The translations under genes were made by a program, and so were the position numbers. The notes under the pieces are model-generated. The model was not told the DNA's origin and ran no database searches. It was given only the letters and a program-made list of their open reading frames with translations. Below, piece by piece: positions 8,271-18,116 of a stretch of 64,000 bases of DNA (within the stretch, counting starts at the first letter, position 1; every line of letters begins with the position of its first letter). The DNA comes from Luteimicrobium album (lineage in GTDB: Bacteria > Actinomycetota > Actinomycetes > Actinomycetales > Cellulomonadaceae). Location: positions 2,232,001-2,296,000 of the forward strand of contig NZ_BSUK01000001.1 of NCBI RefSeq assembly GCF_030161555.1, given 5' to 3'.

Positions 8271-10243
8271 TCAGCTCAGGCGCTCGTCGTCCAACCGGTC
8301 GCGCAGGTGCTGGAGCTGCTCGCGCAGCGCCGTCGGCACCCGCTCGTCGAACGTCGCGAAGAACTGCTCGGTGAGGTCGCACTCGCCCTTCCATCGCTCG
8401 GGGTCGACGGCGAACAGCTCGTCGAGCGCACCCTCGGCCAGGTCGAGGCCGGTGGTGTCGAGCGCGTCGCCGTCGGGGACGAGCCCGACGGGCGAGGGCC
8501 GGGCCCCACGGTCGAGGCGGACGGCGCGGGAGCGCTCGACCTGTCGGACCATCCAGGCGAGGACGCGGGCGTTCTCGCCGAACCCGGGCCACAGGAACGA
8601 CCCGTCGGCGCCGCGGCGGAACCAGTTGACCTGGAACATCGTGGGCCGGGTGTCGGGGTCGAGGGTGTCGCCGACGCGGAGCCAGTGGGCCCAGTGGTCG
8701 GCCATGTTGTAGCCGGCGAAGGGCAGCATCGCGAAGGGGTCGCGGCGGAGCTCGCCGACCTTCCCTTCTGCGGCGGCGGTGCGCTCGGACGAGACGGTCG
8801 CGCCGAGGAACACGCCGTGCGCCCACGAGTACGCCTGGGCGACGAGGGGCACGTTGGTCGCCCGGCGCCCGCCGAAGACGATCGCGTCGACGGTGACGCC
8901 TTCGGGCGTCTCCCAGTCGTCGGCGATGGTCGGGCACTGGGCGGCGGCGACGGTGAACCGGGAGTTGGGGTGCGCGGCGGGTCGCCCGTCAGCGGGGGTC
9001 CAGTCGTTCCCCTGCCAGTCGACCAGGTGCTCGGGGACCTCGTCCGTGAGCCCCTCCCACCAGACGTCGCCGTCGTCGGTGAGGGCGACGTTGGTGAAGA
9101 TCACGTCCTGGCGGAGCGTCTCGACCGCGACGGGGTTGGTGGCCTCGCCGGTCCCGGGCGCGACCCCGAAGAACCCGGCCTCGGGGTTGATGGCGCGCAG
9201 GCGGCCGTCGTCGTCGGGCTTCATCCAGACGATGTCGTCGCCGAGCGTCTCGACCTTCCAGCCGGGGAGCGTGGGCTGGAGCATCGCGAGGTTCGTCTTG
9301 CCGCACGCCGAGGGGAAGGCGGCGGCGACGTGGTACGGCCGGCCCTCGGGGGTGGTGATGCGGATGAGGAGCATGTGCTCGGCGAGCCAGCCCTCGTCGC
9401 GCGCCATCGCCGACGCGATGCGCAGCGCGAAGCACTTCTTGCCGAGCAGCGCGTTGCCGCCGTACCCGGAGCCGTACGACCAGATCTCCCGCGACTGTGG
9501 GAACTGGACGATGTACTTGAGGTCGTTGCACGGCCACGGCACGTCGTCGGTGCGGGTGCCGTCGGCGGCGACGAGCGGCGCCCCCACCGAGTGGACGCAC
9601 GGGACGAATTCCTCGCCGGCGGCGACGCGGCGCAGCACCTCGGGGTTCACGCGGGTCATGGTGAGCATCGACAGCGCGGCGTAGGGGAGTCGGTGACCTG
9701 GACGCCGAGCTTGGACAGCGCCCCGCCGACGGGACCCATCGAGAACGGGACGACGTACATGGTGCGGCCGCGCATCGACCCGTCGAACGCGCCGCGGAGC
9801 TCGGCGCGCATGACGGCGGGCTCGCGCCAGTTGTTGGTGGGGCCGGCGTCGTCCTCGCGGTCGGAGCAGATGAAGGTGCGGGCCTCGACGCGCGCGACGT
9901 CGCCCGGCGCGGACCGTGCGAGGTACGAGCCGGGGCGGAGCTCGGGGTTGAGGGGGATCAGGGTGCCCGCGTCGACCATGGTCTCGACGAGCTTCCGGCG
10001 CCAGGCGTCGGTCCCGTCGACCCAGACGACGTCGTCGGGCCGCGTGAGCTCGGCGACGGCCTCGACCCACGCGGTCGCGGTGAGCCCGGCGGCGCCGGGC
10101 AGAGGGTCCGTGGCTGCCTGCGCCGGGCGGGCGGGCAGCTCCCGGCCCGACGGTGCACGCAGGGTCTCCTCGAGCGCGCGAGTCCGCCGGGGGTTGGCGG
10201 TGGCGCCGGTGGTGCGGGAGCGGGGGTCGGCGGTCAACGTCAT
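8271..10243 (-). CDS. pckG: Phosphoenolpyruvate carboxykinase (GTP), apparent frameshift
   Basis: About 658 residues after restoring one base. It converts oxaloacetate plus GTP to phosphoenolpyruvate at the entry to gluconeogenesis. Visible signatures: [42 protein letters not shown], the P-loop/kinase-1 motif [12 protein letters not shown] with the hyper-reactive Cys, GDDIVWMK (metal site), FGGRR, and the [19 protein letters not shown] omega-loop region. The N-terminal frame runs to [10 protein letters not shown] and the other resumes at [12 protein letters not shown] missing base in the G4 run 9684-9687 joins them exactly as in the family. ATG 10243 has a GAGGTG site. The adjacent divergent gene is a RamB-like regulator of carbon metabolism, a sensible partner. 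Confidence 0.92.
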
Positions 10244-10325
10244 GATCGTCACCTCGGGGTCGGTCCGAACGGGCTGACTCCACCCTGACCCGCGCCCCTC
10301 GAGACTTCCGCACCGATCTGCCGTA

Positions 10326-10353
10326 AAGATCGAGCGATCTTCACGTATCGTGA
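10326..10353. promoter_or_regulatory. Two palindromes and leaderless -10 before the RamB-like gene
   Basis: AAGATCG-AG-CGATCTT (10326-10341) is directly followed by TCACG-TAT-CGTGA (10341-10353). The second overlaps TATCGT (10346-10351), which lies 6 bases before ATG 10358. The layout suggests autoregulation and a leaderless transcript. The same region could serve the divergent pckG. Confidence 0.5.
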
Positions 10354-10357
10354 AGCG

Positions 10358-11819
10358 ATGGCCACCGAACCTCTCACGATCGGCCGAAGGATCCGGCACT
10401 TCCGCACGCAGGCCGGCCTGACGCTCGACGCCCTCGGCGAGCAGGCGGGCGCCGCGCCGAGCCAGCTCTCGCAGATCGAGAACGGTCGCCGCGAGCCGCG
10501 CCTGTCCCTGCTCCAGCGGGTCGCCGACGCCCTCGGCGTGCCGCTCACGGACCTCTTGACCGAGGACGCGCCCACCCCGCGCGACGCCCTCGAGATCGAG
10601 CTCGAGCGGGCACAGCGCCGCCCGCTCTACGCCGCGCTCGGCCTGCCGAGCGTCAAGGTCTCCCAGAAGCTGCCGATGCCGGTCCTCGAGTCGCTCGTCG
10701 GCCTCCACGGCGAGCTCGCGCGCCGCGAGTCCGAGTCGATCGCGACCCCCGAGCAGGCCCGACGCGCCAACACGGCCGTGCGGCTCGGCATGCAGGCCCG
10801 CGACAACCACCTCGCCGAGATCGAGGACGTCGCCGAGGAGATGGTGCGCCGCGCCGGCTACGAGGGGGCGCGCTCACGCACCGCATGGTCACGGTGATGG
10901 CCGAGCAGCTCGGGTTCGAGCTCGTCCACGTCGGCGACCTGCCGCCCACGACGCGCACCGTCACGGACCTGGAGAACCGCCGGATCTACCTGCCGTCGTC
11001 GTCGATCCCGGGCGGGCACGGCCTTCGCTCGCTCGCGCTGCAGGCCATCGCCCACCGGGTGCTCGAGCACGAGCGGCCGGCGTCGTACGAGGCGTTCCTG
11101 GGCCAGCGCAACGAGATCAACTACTTCGCGGCCGCGTGCCTGATGCCGCGGTTCGTCGCCGGGCCGTGGCTCGAGGCGCGCAAGCACGACCGCGACCTCG
11201 CGATCGAGGACTTCCGCGACGCGTTCGGGGTGACGCACGAGGCGGCGGCGCGGCGCTTCACGAACCTGGCGGCCGTCGTCCTGGGGATCCGCTGCCACTT
11301 CCTGCGCGTGCAGGAGGACGGCTCGCTCTACCGCGGCTACGAGAACGACGGCTTCCTGCTGCGCGCCGACGTGACGGGCGCGATCGAGGGGCAGCCCGTG
11401 TGCCGGTGGTTCGGGGCGCGCGCCGCGTTCACGAGCCACGACCGGGCCACCGAGTGGTACCAGTACACCGACACCCCGGCCGGCACCTTCTGGTGCTCGA
11501 CGCAGGCCGGGGCGACGGCGTCGGGCGACTTCACCGTCACGATCGGCGTGCCGTTCGCGCAGTCCAAGTGGTTCCGCGGCCGGGACACGACGACGCGGCG
11601 GACCTCGACCTGCCCCGACGACGCGTGCTGCCGCCGCCCGCTCGCCGCCGCCACCGCGCGCTGGGGGAGACGTCGTGGCCGAGCGCCCGCATGCGGCAGC
11701 ACGTGTTCGGGCCGCTGCCGACGGGCGCGTTCCCCGGCGTCGACCAGACGGACGTCTACGACTTCCTCACGCGTCACGCGCCCGACGCCGCCGCCCGGCC
11801 GACCTCCGCGCCGGGCTGA
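10358..11819 (+). CDS. RamB-like XRE regulator (ScfR family), two apparent frameshifts
   Basis: About 487 residues after two corrections. XRE helix-turn-helix at about 10-65 ([30 protein letters not shown]), a helical middle region, an ImmA/IrrE-like segment ([27 protein letters not shown] lacks a clean HEXXH), and a C-terminal short-chain-fatty-acyl-regulator domain ending in [20 protein letters not shown] and [16 protein letters not shown]. Known members such as RamB and PrpR respond to acyl-CoA status and control acetate, propionate or glyoxylate metabolism. Frames change at the G5 runs 10864-10868 and 11663-11667; each needs one extra G and the family sequence continues. Divergent from pckG, suggesting control of gluconeogenic carbon flow. 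The ligand is inferred only. Confidence 0.85.
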
Positions 11820-11825
11820 CCCCGG

Positions 11826-12614
11826 TCAGCGACCGGCGCGCTGCGCCACCAGGGGAGCGGCCTCGGCGAGGCCGCGGACCGACGGGTGAGCGCCGTCGTC
11901 GGGCCGGAGGACGTCCGCGAGCGGCCCCGACGCGACGAACGTGCCGTCCGCGAGCACGTGCACGGACCTGCACAGCCGTCGGACCAGCTCGATGTCGTGG
12001 GACACCAGCAGGACGGCGGTGCCGTGCTCCGCCGTCTCGGTGGCGAGGCGATCGGCGATCCGGCCGCGCATCGCGGGGTCGACCGCCGTCAGCGGCTCGT
12101 CGAGGAGCAGCACGTCCGGCCGGGTGGCCAGCGCGAGGGCGAGCGCGAGGCGCTGCTTCTCGCCGCCGGACAACGACCCGACGGTGCGCGACGCGAATCG
12201 CGGCTCGAGCGCGACCGCGTCGAGGAGGTCGTCCACGGTGCGCCCGCTCGTGCGCCCCGCCTTGCGCGCGTCCGCGAGGGCCGAGGCGACGGCCCGCTCG
12301 ACCGACCACCGTGGGTCGACGTCCAGGCCGCTCTGCGCGACGACGCGCACGGCCGCCCGGAACCGCTTCGTCTCCCGTCGGCCCAGCCGGGACACCGCGT
12401 GCCCCTCGAACGTCACGTGCCCCCGGCGCGGCTTGACCTGGCCGCGCAGCGCCCCGACCAGGGTCGACTTCCCGGCCCCGGACTCGCCCAGGACTCCCAC
12501 GGGCGCCGTGCCCGGGGTCAGCGCCAGGTCGATCCCGCGCAGGACCGCAGGGCCGCCGTAGTCGGCCACCAGGCCGGTCGCCTGCAGCAGCGGGGCGGGA
12601 GAGGTCGTGCTCAT
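11826..12614 (-). CDS. ABC transporter ATP-binding protein (Opp/Dpp-like)
   Basis: About 262 residues from ATG 12614; a GTG at 12635 is an alternative start. Walker A GESGAGKST, Q-loop VVAQSGLDVDPRW, signature SLSGGEKQRLALALAL, Walker B VLLLDEPLTAVD and the switch His in LLVSHDIELV are all present, so it should hydrolyse ATP. The single-domain layout and PRWSV after the Q-loop resemble the second ATPase of peptide/nickel importers. No permease or binding protein is adjacent: the neighbours are the RamB-like regulator (convergent) and glpK, so its partner must be encoded elsewhere or it acts outside transport. Confidence 0.8.
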   Translation of the reverse strand: MSTTSPAPLLQATGLVADYGGPAVLRGIDLALTPGTAPVGVLGESGAGKSTLVGALRGQVKPRRGHVTFEGHAVSRLGRRETKRFRAAVRVVAQSGLDVDPRWSVERAVASALADARKAGRTSGRTVDDLLDAVALEPRFASRTVGSLSGGEKQRLALALALATRPDVLLLDEPLTAVDPAMRGRIADRLATETAEHGTAVLLVSHDIELVRRLCRSVHVLADGTFVASGPLADVLRPDDGAHPSVRGLAEAAPLVAQRAGR

Positions 12615-12641
12615 CGACGTGACGTTACCGGGCACGGCTGG

Positions 12642-12669
12642 GGCCGCTGTCCAGGTTCGGACGGCGGCC
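12642..12669 (-). terminator. Terminator hairpin after glpK
   Basis: Arms GGCCGCTGTCC (12642-12652) and GGACGGCGGCC (12659-12669) pair over 11 positions with one G-U, loop of 6 bases, 23 bases past the glpK stop. It closes the glpDFK unit. Confidence 0.7.
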
Positions 12670-12692
12670 CCGGTCGGCGGCGGTAGGCCGCG

Positions 12693-14213
12693 CTACTGCT
12701 CGACGTCGTCGTCGACCCAGTCGAGGGTCTTCGTGACGGCCTTCTTCCAGTTGCGGTAGAGGCGTTCGCGCTCGCCCTGGTCCATGTCCGGGGTCCAGCG
12801 CTTGTCCTCGGCCCAGTTGTCGATGACGTCCTGCTCGCCGTTCCAGAACCCGACCGCGATGCCGGCCGCGTAGGCCGCGCCGAGGGCCGTCGTCTCCGCG
12901 ACCTTCGGGCGGATCACCGGGACGCCGAGCTGGTCGGCCTGGAACTGCATGAGGAGGTTGTTCGCGGTCATGCCACCGTCGACCTTGAGCTCGGTGAGGT
13001 CGACGCCCGAGTCGGCGTTCATGGCGTCCAGGACCTCACGGGTCTGGAACGCCGTCGCCTCGAGCGCGGCCCGTGCGATGTGGTTGCGGTTGACGTACCG
13101 GGTGAGCCCGACGAGCGCGCCGCGGGCGTCGGGACGCCAGTACGGTGCGAACAGACCGGAGAACGCCGGAACGAAGTAGGCGCCTCCGTTGTCGTCGACC
13201 TTGCTCGCGAGCCACTCGACGTCGGGGGCGTCGGTGAACATCCCGAGGTTGTCGCGCAGCCACTGCACGAGGGAGCCGGTGACGGCGATCGACCCCTCGA
13301 GCGCGTAGATCGGCTTGCTGTCGCCGATCTTGTAGCAGACCGTGGTGAGCAGGCCGTTCTTCGACGGGATCTTCTCCTCGCCCGTGTTGAGGAGCATGAA
13401 GTTGCCGGTCCCGTAGGTGTTCTTCGCGGAGCCGACATCGAAGCACGCCTGCCCGAACGTCGCAGCCTGCTGGTCACCGAGGATGCCCGCGATCGGGACG
13501 CCGTCGAGCATGCCGTGCGGGCGGCCCTTGCCGTACACCTCGGACGACGACCGGATCTCGGGGAGCATCGAGAGCGGGATTCCCATGTCCTTTGCGATGT
13601 CCTCGTCCCACGACAGGGTGTCGAGGTCCATGAGCATCGTGCGGGACGCGTTCGTGACGTCGGTGACGTGGACGCCGCCGTCGACACCGCCCGTGAGGTT
13701 CCACAGCGTCCACGTGTCCGTGTTGCCGAACAGCAGGTCGCCGCGCTCCGCGGCGTCGCGGGCGCCCTCGACGTTGTCGAGGATCCACTTGACCTTCGGG
13801 CCGGAGAAGTACGTCGCGAGGGGCAGACCCACGCGCGCCTTGTACTTGTCGGCGCCCTCGGAGCCGCCGAGCTCCTCGACGATCTTCTGGGTCCGGGTGT
13901 CCTGCCAGACGATCGCGTTGTAGACCGGCTTGCCCGTGGTCTTGTCCCAGACGACGGCGGTCTCGCGCTGGTTCGTGATGCCGACGGCCGCGAGGTCCTC
14001 CTTGGTGAGGTTGCCGCGCGTCAGTGCGAGGCCGACGACCTCACGGACGTTGTTCCAGATCTGCTCGGGGTTGTGCTCGACCCAGCCTGCACGCGGGAAG
14101 ATCTGGTCGTGCTCGAGCTGGCCGACCGAGACGATCGTGCCGGAGTGGTCGAAGACGATCGCGCGGGAGCTCGTGGTGCCCTGGTCGATGGCGAGGACGT
14201 AGTCAGCAGCCAT
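12693..14213 (-). CDS. glpK: Glycerol kinase
   Basis: 506 residues, FGGY family. The N-terminal phosphate-binding motif [13 protein letters not shown], the [18 protein letters not shown] segment, [48 protein letters not shown] and the second ATP motif [16 protein letters not shown] are all diagnostic of GlpK. It phosphorylates glycerol to glycerol 3-phosphate in the cytosol. ATG 14213 is the family start, with AAGGACTGAGAG just upstream; a much longer in-frame upstream extension is the shadow of glpF. It is the last gene of a glpD-glpF-glpK unit, so uptake, kinase and dehydrogenase are together. Confidence 0.97.
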   Translation of the reverse strand: MAADYVLAIDQGTTSSRAIVFDHSGTIVSVGQLEHDQIFPRAGWVEHNPEQIWNNVREVVGLALTRGNLTKEDLAAVGITNQRETAVVWDKTTGKPVYNAIVWQDTRTQKIVEELGGSEGADKYKARVGLPLATYFSGPKVKWILDNVEGARDAAERGDLLFGNTDTWTLWNLTGGVDGGVHVTDVTNASRTMLMDLDTLSWDEDIAKDMGIPLSMLPEIRSSSEVYGKGRPHGMLDGVPIAGILGDQQAATFGQACFDVGSAKNTYGTGNFMLLNTGEEKIPSKNGLLTTVCYKIGDSKPIYALEGSIAVTGSLVQWLRDNLGMFTDAPDVEWLASKVDDNGGAYFVPAFSGLFAPYWRPDARGALVGLTRYVNRNHIARAALEATAFQTREVLDAMNADSGVDLTELKVDGGMTANNLLMQFQADQLGVPVIRPKVAETTALGAAYAAGIAVGFWNGEQDVIDNWAEDKRWTPDMDQGERERLYRNWKKAVTKTLDWVDDDVEQ

Positions 14214-14322
14214 GGTGTCTCTCAGTCCTTCTTGTATCTCGAGGTGGTGCTCCGCCGGGCGGGGCGCGGTGCGTTCCGCCTCCCTGCCCGTCCCCCTCCC
14301 GGCGGAGCGGTGGTGCGGTGGG

Positions 14323-15048
14323 TCAGATCGTGGCCTGGCTGAGCAGGCCCGCGAGGACGCCGCCGACGAGCGGGCCCAGGACCGGCACCCACGCGTAGGA
14401 CCAGTCGCTCGAGCCCTTGCCCTTGATGGGCAGGAGCGCGTGTGCGATGCGCGGGGCGAGGTCACGGGTCGGGTTGATCGCGTACCCGGTCGGTCCACCG
14501 AGGGACGCGCCGATGCCGACCACGACGAGCGCGACGCCGAGCGCCCCGAGCCCGCTGGAGTTCTCCTTGACGCCCGAGACGACCACCCAGTACACGAGGA
14601 CGAAGGTGCCGATGACCTCCGTGATGAAGTTCCACGCGTACGACCGCAGCTCGGGGCCGGTGGAGAACACGCCGAGCTTGACGGCCGGGTCGGCGTCCTG
14701 GTCGAAGTGCTTCTTGTAGGCCAGGAACGCGAGGACCGCACCGATGAACTCGCCCGCGAAGTAGACGAGCGTGTGGCCGAAGGTCACGGTGAGGTTGGCG
14801 CTGCCGCCGTAAGTGTCGGCGCCGCTCGCCCAGATGCCGACCGTGACGGCCGGGTTGAGGTGGGCACCGGACTTCCACGCGGCGTAGACGCCGGTGAAGA
14901 CCGCGAGGCCCCACCCGAAGTTGATCAGCAGCCAGCCGCCGGCGAAGCCCTTCGTCTTGGGAAGGATGACGTTCGCGACGACACCGGCACCGAGCAGGAT
15001 CAGCAGCGCGCTGCCGATCACCTCGGACCAGAAGACCTGTCCGGTCAT
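14323..15048 (-). CDS. glpF: Glycerol facilitator (aquaglyceroporin)
   Basis: 241 residues, six predicted membrane segments. The first pore motif is intact ([14 protein letters not shown]). The second is NPTRDLAPR, in which Asp after Arg marks glycerol facilitators rather than water-only aquaporins, and Thr replaces the usual Ala of NPA. It lets glycerol diffuse into the cell for GlpK. ATG 15048 is preceded by GGAG. It sits 109 bases upstream of glpK and 121 bases downstream of glpD. A TTGACA and a TGACATCACTGTCA palindrome upstream may give it a second, regulated promoter. Confidence 0.93.
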   Translation of the reverse strand: MTGQVFWSEVIGSALLILLGAGVVANVILPKTKGFAGGWLLINFGWGLAVFTGVYAAWKSGAHLNPAVTVGIWASGADTYGGSANLTVTFGHTLVYFAGEFIGAVLAFLAYKKHFDQDADPAVKLGVFSTGPELRSYAWNFITEVIGTFVLVYWVVVSGVKENSSGLGALGVALVVVGIGASLGGPTGYAINPTRDLAPRIAHALLPIKGKGSSDWSYAWVPVLGPLVGGVLAGLLSQATI

Positions 15049-15070
15049 GGTGGTGACTCCGTTTCTGTTC

Positions 15071-15085
15071 TGACATCACTGTCAA
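15071..15085 (-). promoter_or_regulatory. Palindrome overlapping a consensus -35 upstream of glpF
   Basis: TGACATCACTGTCA (15071-15084) has 5-bp arms and overlaps TTGACA read on the minus strand (15085 to 15080). A matching -10 is not clear, so an internal regulated promoter for glpFK is only suggested. Confidence 0.35.
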
Positions 15086-15169
15086 GCTCACCGCCGCAGC
15101 GTCGCGGCGATGTCGTGCATCCCCCTGCTTCCCCTGGCTCGTCCGGGCCGCCGACGGCGCCCGGTGGCG

Positions 15170-16960
15170 TCAGGCGCCGTCCGTGTCCCTCCCGTCGCTC
15201 GATGCGTCGTCGGTGGTGCCCAGCGGGCGCAGCGGCTCCAGCTCCGTCGCCTCGAGCCGGACCTGCTCGGCGGTGGCGTCGTCGGGCTGCTGTTCCGCGC
15301 GTTCCTCGGCGTCCGCGCGCTGGCGGTAGGCGTCGATCTCACGGGCCTTGGTGGCGTCGTCCCAGCCGAGGAGCGGCGCCATGATGTCCGCGATCTCCGG
15401 GCAGGCCGCGAGCCCGCGGTCGCGGACCTCGTAGTTCAGCCGGGTGCGGTGGAGGAGGACGTCCTCGAGGTGGATCGCGCCCTCGTGGGTGACGGCGTAC
15501 GCGATCTCCGCGCGCAGGTAGGCCGGCGCGTGCTCGAGCGGCTTGGCGAGCGACGGGTCGTCGACGCACGCGTCGACGAGGTCGCGGAGCATCGACCCGT
15601 ACCGGTGGAGCAGGTGGTCGATGGTCGCGGGCGACCAGCCGTAGCGGGTCGCGTAGGTGCGCGCCTGGCGGCGCACGGCCTCGAGGCCCTCGGCCCCGAG
15701 GAGCTGGATCTTGTCCGTGATGGACGGCAGGCCCGACGCGCGGTCCCGGCCGATCGCGAAGTCGACGGCGTCCTCGGCCATCACGCGGTAGGTGGTGAGC
15801 TTGCCGCCGGCGATGACGGTCAGGCCCGGCACGGGCGAGGCGACGGTGTGCTCGCGCGACACCTTCGCGGAGCTCGTGCCCTCCTTGGTCCCGGGCTGCA
15901 GCAGCGGCCGGAGGCCGGCGTAGGTGCCGATGACGTCGTCGCGGGTCAGCGGGTGGGCGAGGACCGCGTTGGCGTGCTCGAGCACGTAGTCGATGTCGGC
16001 GGCGGTCGCGACGGGGTGCTGCGGGTCGAGCGTCCACGGCGTGTCGGTGGTGCCGATGATCCAGTACCGGGACCACGGGATCACGAACAGCACCGACTTC
16101 TCGGTCTGGAGGATGAGCCCGACCTTGCCCTGGATGCGCTCGCGCGGGACGACGAGGTGCACGCCCTTCGAGGCCAGCACCCGCAGCCCGCCCTCACCGC
16201 CGGAGAGGGCCTCGGTCTTCTCGGTCCAGACGCCGGTCGCGTTGATGACGTGCCGCGCGCGGACGTCGAACTCCTCGCCGGTCTCGAGGTCGACGAGGCG
16301 CGCCCCGGTGACCGCACCGGTGGAGTTCTTGAGCAGGTCGACGACCTGGGTGCGGGCCGCCGCGTGCGCGCCGTACGACGTGGCGGTGCGGACGAGCGTG
16401 ACGACGAGCCGCGCGTCGTCGACCGAGGCGTCGTAGTAGCGGATCGCGCCGACGGCGGCGTCGTGCGCGAGGTCGGGGAAGGCCCGCGTCATCCCGGCCC
16501 TGGAGAGGTGGCGGTGGTAGGGAAGGGCGCGCTTGCCGGGGGCGACGCTCGCGAGCGCGTCGTAGAGCGCGACGCCCGAGCCGACGTACGCGCGCTCCCA
16601 GACGTGGTGGGTCAGCGGGTACAGGAAGGCGACGGGCCGCACGAGGTGGGGAGCGACGAAGCTGATGAGCCGGTCGCGCTCGGTCAGGGCCTCGTGGACG
16701 AGGTGGAAGTCGAGCATCTGGAGGTAGCGCAGACCGCCGTGGACGAGCTTGCTCGAGCGGCTCGACGTGCCGGAGGCCCAGTCCTGCGCCTCGACGACCG
16801 CGGTGTGCAGGCCGCGCGTGGCGGCGTCGAGCGCGATGCCGGCTCCCGTGACACCGCCGCCGATGACGAGCACGTCGAGCTCGTTGTGCGCCGTGCTGCT
16901 GGCCTTGAGGACCTCGAGCGCGCGGCGGCGCGATCCTGCGGACAGTCGGCTGGATGCCAT
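15170..16960 (-). CDS. glpD: Glycerol-3-phosphate dehydrogenase, FAD-dependent aerobic type
   Basis: 596 residues. The FAD-binding motif DVLVIGGGVTGAGIALDAATRG is at about 29-50, SSKLVHGGLRYL at about 70-80, and GGKLTTYRVMAEDAVD in the C-terminal half, all diagnostic of GlpD. It oxidises glycerol 3-phosphate to dihydroxyacetone phosphate and passes electrons to quinones at the membrane. ATG 16960 is chosen because GGAGG lies at the right distance and MASSRLSAGSRRRALEV aligns with relatives; a longer in-frame extension upstream has no support. The acidic tail after about 550 is probably disordered. First gene of the glp unit, divergent from the SorC-type regulator. Confidence 0.95.
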   Translation of the reverse strand: MASSRLSAGSRRRALEVLKASSTAHNELDVLVIGGGVTGAGIALDAATRGLHTAVVEAQDWASGTSSRSSKLVHGGLRYLQMLDFHLVHEALTERDRLISFVAPHLVRPVAFLYPLTHHVWERAYVGSGVALYDALASVAPGKRALPYHRHLSRAGMTRAFPDLAHDAAVGAIRYYDASVDDARLVVTLVRTATSYGAHAAARTQVVDLLKNSTGAVTGARLVDLETGEEFDVRARHVINATGVWTEKTEALSGGEGGLRVLASKGVHLVVPRERIQGKVGLILQTEKSVLFVIPWSRYWIIGTTDTPWTLDPQHPVATAADIDYVLEHANAVLAHPLTRDDVIGTYAGLRPLLQPGTKEGTSSAKVSREHTVASPVPGLTVIAGGKLTTYRVMAEDAVDFAIGRDRASGLPSITDKIQLLGAEGLEAVRRQARTYATRYGWSPATIDHLLHRYGSMLRDLVDACVDDPSLAKPLEHAPAYLRAEIAYAVTHEGAIHLEDVLLHRTRLNYEVRDRGLAACPEIADIMAPLLGWDDATKAREIDAYRQRADAEERAEQQPDDATAEQVRLEATELEPLRPLGTTDDASSDGRDTDGA

Positions 16961-17036
16961 GGTTGCCTCCATCGGCTCGTGGGTGACGCGGCAGTTCTTC
17001 CAGGGGAACACGGCGCGAACGGACGCGCAACGCGGC

Positions 17037-17055
17037 TGCACGAACGTGCAATCAT
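17037..17055. promoter_or_regulatory. Palindrome and leaderless -10 before the SorC-type regulator
   Basis: TGCACG-AA-CGTGCA (17037-17050) is a perfect palindrome with 6-bp arms, abutting AATCAT (17050-17055), which is 6 bases before ATG 17062. SorC-type regulators often recognise TGCA-containing palindromes, so this is a good candidate for autoregulation and control of glpD. Confidence 0.5.
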
Positions 17056-17061
17056 GGGTCC

Positions 17062-18048
17062 ATGGACCCCTACGGACGCGAGGCCGACATCGTGCGCGCG
17101 GCGTCGATGTACTACCTCCAGGACATGAAGATGGAGGCGATCGCCAAGCATCTCGGCACGTCACGGTCCACCGTGTCGCGGCTGGTCAAGCGCGCCCGCG
17201 AGACCGGGCTCGTCGAGATCACGCTCCGCAGCCCCGAGCACCGCGTGCCCGGCCTCGCGCAGCAGATCGCCCGCGCGTACGGCATCGAGGTGTACGTCGT
17301 GCCGGTCCCCGACACGTCGAACGAGGTCGAACGGCTCGACCAGGTCGCCCTCACGACCGCGCGCCTGCTCGGCTCGTGGTTCGACTCCGACATGGTCCTG
17401 GGCATTGCGTGGGGCACGACGCTCGCCGCGATCGCCCGGCAGCTCACCGCCAAGCCCACGCGGGGCAGCGTCGTCGTGCAGCTCAACGGCGCCGCCAACA
17501 CGCGCACGTCGGGCATCGAGTACGCGGGCGAGCTCGTCCAGCGCTTCGCGGCTGCGTTCGACGCGGCGTTCTACGACTTCCCGGTCCCCGCGTTCTTCGA
17601 CTACGCCGAGACCAAGGACGCCATGTGGCGCGAGCGGTCGATCCGGCGCGTCCTGGAGACGCAGGTCCGCTGCGACATCGCACTCTTCTCGGTCGGCGCG
17701 CTCTCGGGCGGGTTGCCCAGCCACGTCTACTCCGCCGGGTACCTCGACCCCGAGGACCTCGCGACGCTCGAGGTCGAGGACGTCGTCGGGGACGTGTGCA
17801 CCGTGTTCCTGCGCGAGGACGGCACGTACTCCGACATCCCGCTCAACGACCGCGCGACCGGGCCGACCCCCGCCCAGCTGCAGCGCGTCCCGCGGCGCGT
17901 GTGCGCCGTCGCCGGTGACAACAAGGTCGCGCCGCTGCGGGCGGCGCTGCACGCGGGCACCGTGACGCACCTCGTGATCGACGAGCTCACCGCCCACTCG
18001 TTCGCCGACGGCGACGGCGCCGTGTCCCAGGCGCGACGGCGCGGATGA
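17062..18048 (+). CDS. SorC/DeoR-type sugar-binding transcriptional regulator of the glp genes
   Basis: 328 residues. N-terminal helix-turn-helix AASMYYLQDMKMEAIAKHLGTSRSTVSRLVKRARETG (about 12-48), then a NagB-like sugar-phosphate-binding domain with LGIAWGTTLAAIARQL, FSVGALSGG and VVGDVCTVF. The family binds phosphorylated sugars or polyols as effectors. Divergent placement next to glpD-glpF-glpK and the palindrome in the shared region suggest it controls glycerol use, with glycerol 3-phosphate or a related ester as effector; this is inference. No ribosome site is visible before ATG 17062, in keeping with the leaderless layout. Confidence 0.85.
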   Translation: MDPYGREADIVRAASMYYLQDMKMEAIAKHLGTSRSTVSRLVKRARETGLVEITLRSPEHRVPGLAQQIARAYGIEVYVVPVPDTSNEVERLDQVALTTARLLGSWFDSDMVLGIAWGTTLAAIARQLTAKPTRGSVVVQLNGAANTRTSGIEYAGELVQRFAAAFDAAFYDFPVPAFFDYAETKDAMWRERSIRRVLETQVRCDIALFSVGALSGGLPSHVYSAGYLDPEDLATLEVEDVVGDVCTVFLREDGTYSDIPLNDRATGPTPAQLQRVPRRVCAVAGDNKVAPLRAALHAGTVTHLVIDELTAHSFADGDGAVSQARRRG

Positions 18049-18104
18049 GCACCGTGCAACTATGTGTCTGTTTGCATGACTATGCCACCGGGCGCTGTCC
18101 GGCG

Positions 18105-18110
18105 TAGATT
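18105..18110 (+). promoter_or_regulatory. Leaderless -10 of the ArgA-like gene
   Basis: TAGATT, 6 bases before GTG 18117. No ribosome site. TGCAA and TTGCA half-sites at 18055 and 18072 lie upstream. Confidence 0.5.
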
Positions 18111-18116
18111 GGCCGC

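Noticed and set aside
8271-11819. pckG and the RamB-like gene as pseudogenes
   Set aside because: Each break is cured by one base in a G run and family sequence continues at once; similar breaks affect essential genes across the window.
12693-14741. An N-terminally extended glycerol kinase of 682 residues
   Set aside because: The extra residues are the shadow of glpF; the family start [13 protein letters not shown] at 14213 has its own ribosome site.
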